NCBI GenBank assembly: GCA_964496575.1
Contig: CAZCAC010000207.1
Span: 1-7,682, forward strand
From: CAZCAC01 sp964496575
GTDB lineage: Bacteria > Planctomycetota > UBA1135 > GCA-002686595
DNA: 7,682 nucleotides
Direction: 5' to 3'
The notes below the pieces were generated by a model. It was given only the letters and a program-made list of their open reading frames with translations. It ran no database searches and was not told the origin of the DNA. This document shows, piece by piece, positions 7,066 through 7,682 of this stretch. Both the position numbers and the translations under genes were made by a program. How positions within the stretch are numbered: the stretch's first letter is position 1; every line of letters starts with the position of its first letter.

Positions 7066-7069
7066 CCTC
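7066..7069 (-). promoter_or_regulatory. Shine-Dalgarno site (GAGG) that decides a TTG start
   Basis: On the minus strand GAGG is followed by 6 nt and then TTG (7059-7057), which opens directly into the first membrane helix. No ATG or GTG start lies closer to the conserved region, so this site supports a TTG initiator for the M48 protein. Confidence 0.6.
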
Positions 7070-7154
7070 GCGAGTACCGGGGACGGTTGTCGGGCGGAGC
7101 GAACGCCGCCGGATGGTACCTGCTCGAAGAGATAGCGGGCGCGCGGTGACCCGA

Positions 7155-7171
7155 CGATTCCGCCGGAATCG
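7155..7171. promoter_or_regulatory. 17-bp palindrome, candidate operator
   Basis: CGATTCCGCCGGAATCG is a perfect inverted repeat of 8+1+8 bp lying near the middle of the divergent intergenic region. Two-fold symmetry of this size fits a dimeric regulator that could control one or both flanking genes. No regulator gene is in the window, and the assignment rests on symmetry and position alone. Confidence 0.4.
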
Positions 7172-7284
7172 AGCGAGCCCCGGGGGGCGCGGCGAGGATT
7201 CGGTCCTTTTGCGGTACCCCGGCGGCGCCGAGCGGTCCTTTCCTGCCCGAGGGCCGAGCGGGCCCCGACCCGGCACCAGTGAAC

Positions 7285-7290
7285 AAGGAG
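7285..7290 (+). promoter_or_regulatory. Shine-Dalgarno site (AAGGAG) for the FG-GAP gene
   Basis: AAGGAG sits 6 nt before the ATG at 7297. It is the strongest ribosome binding site in the window and fixes the start of that gene. Confidence 0.8.
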
Positions 7291-7296
7291 CAGACC

Positions 7297-7682
7297 ATGA
7301 GTGTACCCACCCTCGTCGTCCTCGCGACGACGCTCGCCATGACGATCCTCGGAGTTTCGCCGCCGCATGCCGGCGATGGAGCGCCACGGCGCCCGCTTCA
7401 CGTCTTCACCGGGAGCGCCGAGGCCAGTCGCTTCGGCATGGCCGTCGCGCACGCAGGCGACGTCGACGGCGACGGCTGTCCCGACTTGATCGTCGGGGCC
7501 CCGATGGAAGAGATCGACGGGGAGAAGCGCGGCATCGTCCGCGTCTTCTCGGGGCGGGCCGGCCGCGAGCCCCCGAGTGGAACGAGAGCCCCACCCGTGA
7601 GGAGCCGGAGCGACGCCCCATCAGGAACAGCCAATCGTGCAATACCACGTCCAGATGATCCCCGCCGCCGGGTCGCCGGAGC
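7297..7682 (+). CDS. Secreted FG-GAP (integrin-alpha-like beta-propeller) repeat protein, N-terminal fragment
   Basis: The protein opens with a hydrophobic signal sequence (about residues 5-20, likely cleavage near PHA at 23-25). One FG-GAP unit follows: RFGMAVAHAGDVDGDG at 45-60, then CPDLIVGAP (61-69), and RGIVRVFSG (78-86). The DVDGDG loop is the calcium-binding type of integrin-alpha propeller blades. Such proteins carry several blades and are secreted or surface-bound; the partner is unknown. The reading frame stays open to the window edge (128 codons), but from about residue 88 (7558 onward) the pattern is lost. The expected next blade does not appear, the sequence becomes Arg/Pro/Ser-rich, and wobble positions in this frame turn A/T-rich after about 7618. 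Other frames then look more coding (about 7563-7630, then 7601-7682), which suggests one or more frameshifts or base errors. The start and first blade are secure; everything past 7560 is not. Confidence 0.72.
   Translation, partial: MSVPTLVVLATTLAMTILGVSPPHAGDGAPRRPLHVFTGSAEASRFGMAVAHAGDVDGDGCPDLIVGAPMEEIDGEKRGIVRVFSGRAGREPPSGTRAPPVRSRSDAPSGTANRAIPRPDDPRRRVAG

Larger units (their letters stand above)
7060..7296. promoter_or_regulatory. Divergent intergenic region with promoters of the M48 and FG-GAP genes
   Basis: The two flanking genes point away from each other, so both promoters must lie in these 237 bp unless the M48 start is further upstream. I cannot assign reliable -35/-10 boxes. The recognisable structures are the palindrome at 7155-7171, a 9-bp direct repeat CGGTCCTTT at 7201-7209 and 7233-7241 (start-to-start distance 32 bp), and a small GCCCG/CGGGC inverted repeat at 7245-7249 and 7259-7263. 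Confidence 0.5.

Noticed and set aside
4228..7149. A 973-codon open frame on the plus strand, antisense to the M48 locus
   Set aside because: It is a shadow of a GC-rich gene. The minus-strand frame has the membrane helices, HELTH and NEYGAD motifs; this one has no recognisable motif and no Shine-Dalgarno-backed start.
7060..7452. ATG starts at 7368 or 7452 for the M48 protein
   Set aside because: They overlap the well-supported divergent FG-GAP gene and add an Arg-rich, noncoding-like N-terminus before the first membrane helix. TTG at 7059 has a proper Shine-Dalgarno site.
1..7682. CRISPR arrays, tRNA or rRNA genes, insertion sequences, toxin-antitoxin or defence genes
   Set aside because: I found no regularly spaced repeats, transposase motifs, terminal inverted repeats or recognisable RNA genes. 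All supported genes are ordinary envelope or secreted proteins.

Overview
The window is a GC-rich chromosomal stretch. Its real coding frames mostly end codons in G or C, and nearly every real gene has long open shadow frames on the other strand. The contents are a Tat-exported Rossmann reductase, a membrane protein with carboxypeptidase-regulatory-like beta domains, an FG-GAP propeller protein, a DUF3592-M48 membrane protease and an orphan secreted protein. Together these suggest an environmental bacterium rich in secreted and envelope proteins. Planctomycetota is my best guess, from gene style only; no marker gene is present to confirm it.

Layout. 1-295 is upstream DNA without a convincing gene. 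296-982 (+) encodes a small secreted protein with a clear signal peptide and no family I recognise. 983-1145 is an intergenic region that can fold into a compact three-way junction followed by a second hairpin next to the next start codon. 1146-3320 (+) encodes a 724-residue membrane-anchored, multi-beta-domain extracytoplasmic protein. It converges, with only 9 bp between stop codons, on 3330-4508 (-), a Tat-signal NAD(P)-dependent epimerase/dehydratase-family protein. 4509-4632 holds a long stepped hairpin in the leader of that gene. 4633-7059 (-) is a DUF3592/M48 metalloprotease locus. Its frame is broken once by an in-frame TAG at 5140-5142, giving a 639-residue protease ORF followed by a 167-residue ORF that looks like the rest of the same protein. 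7060-7296 is a divergent promoter region with a 17-bp palindrome. 7297-7682 (+) is the start of a secreted FG-GAP protein cut by the window edge. Its coding signal appears to leave the original frame after about residue 88.

How the parts relate. All gene products are predicted to be exported or membrane-bound, so this is an envelope-protein neighbourhood. I see no evidence that it is one pathway, and found no mobile element, CRISPR array, tRNA or rRNA. The points most worth a second look are the amber codon inside the M48/TPR reading frame, the two structured leaders (994-1054 and 4528-4611), the palindrome at 7155-7171, and the frame break in the FG-GAP gene.
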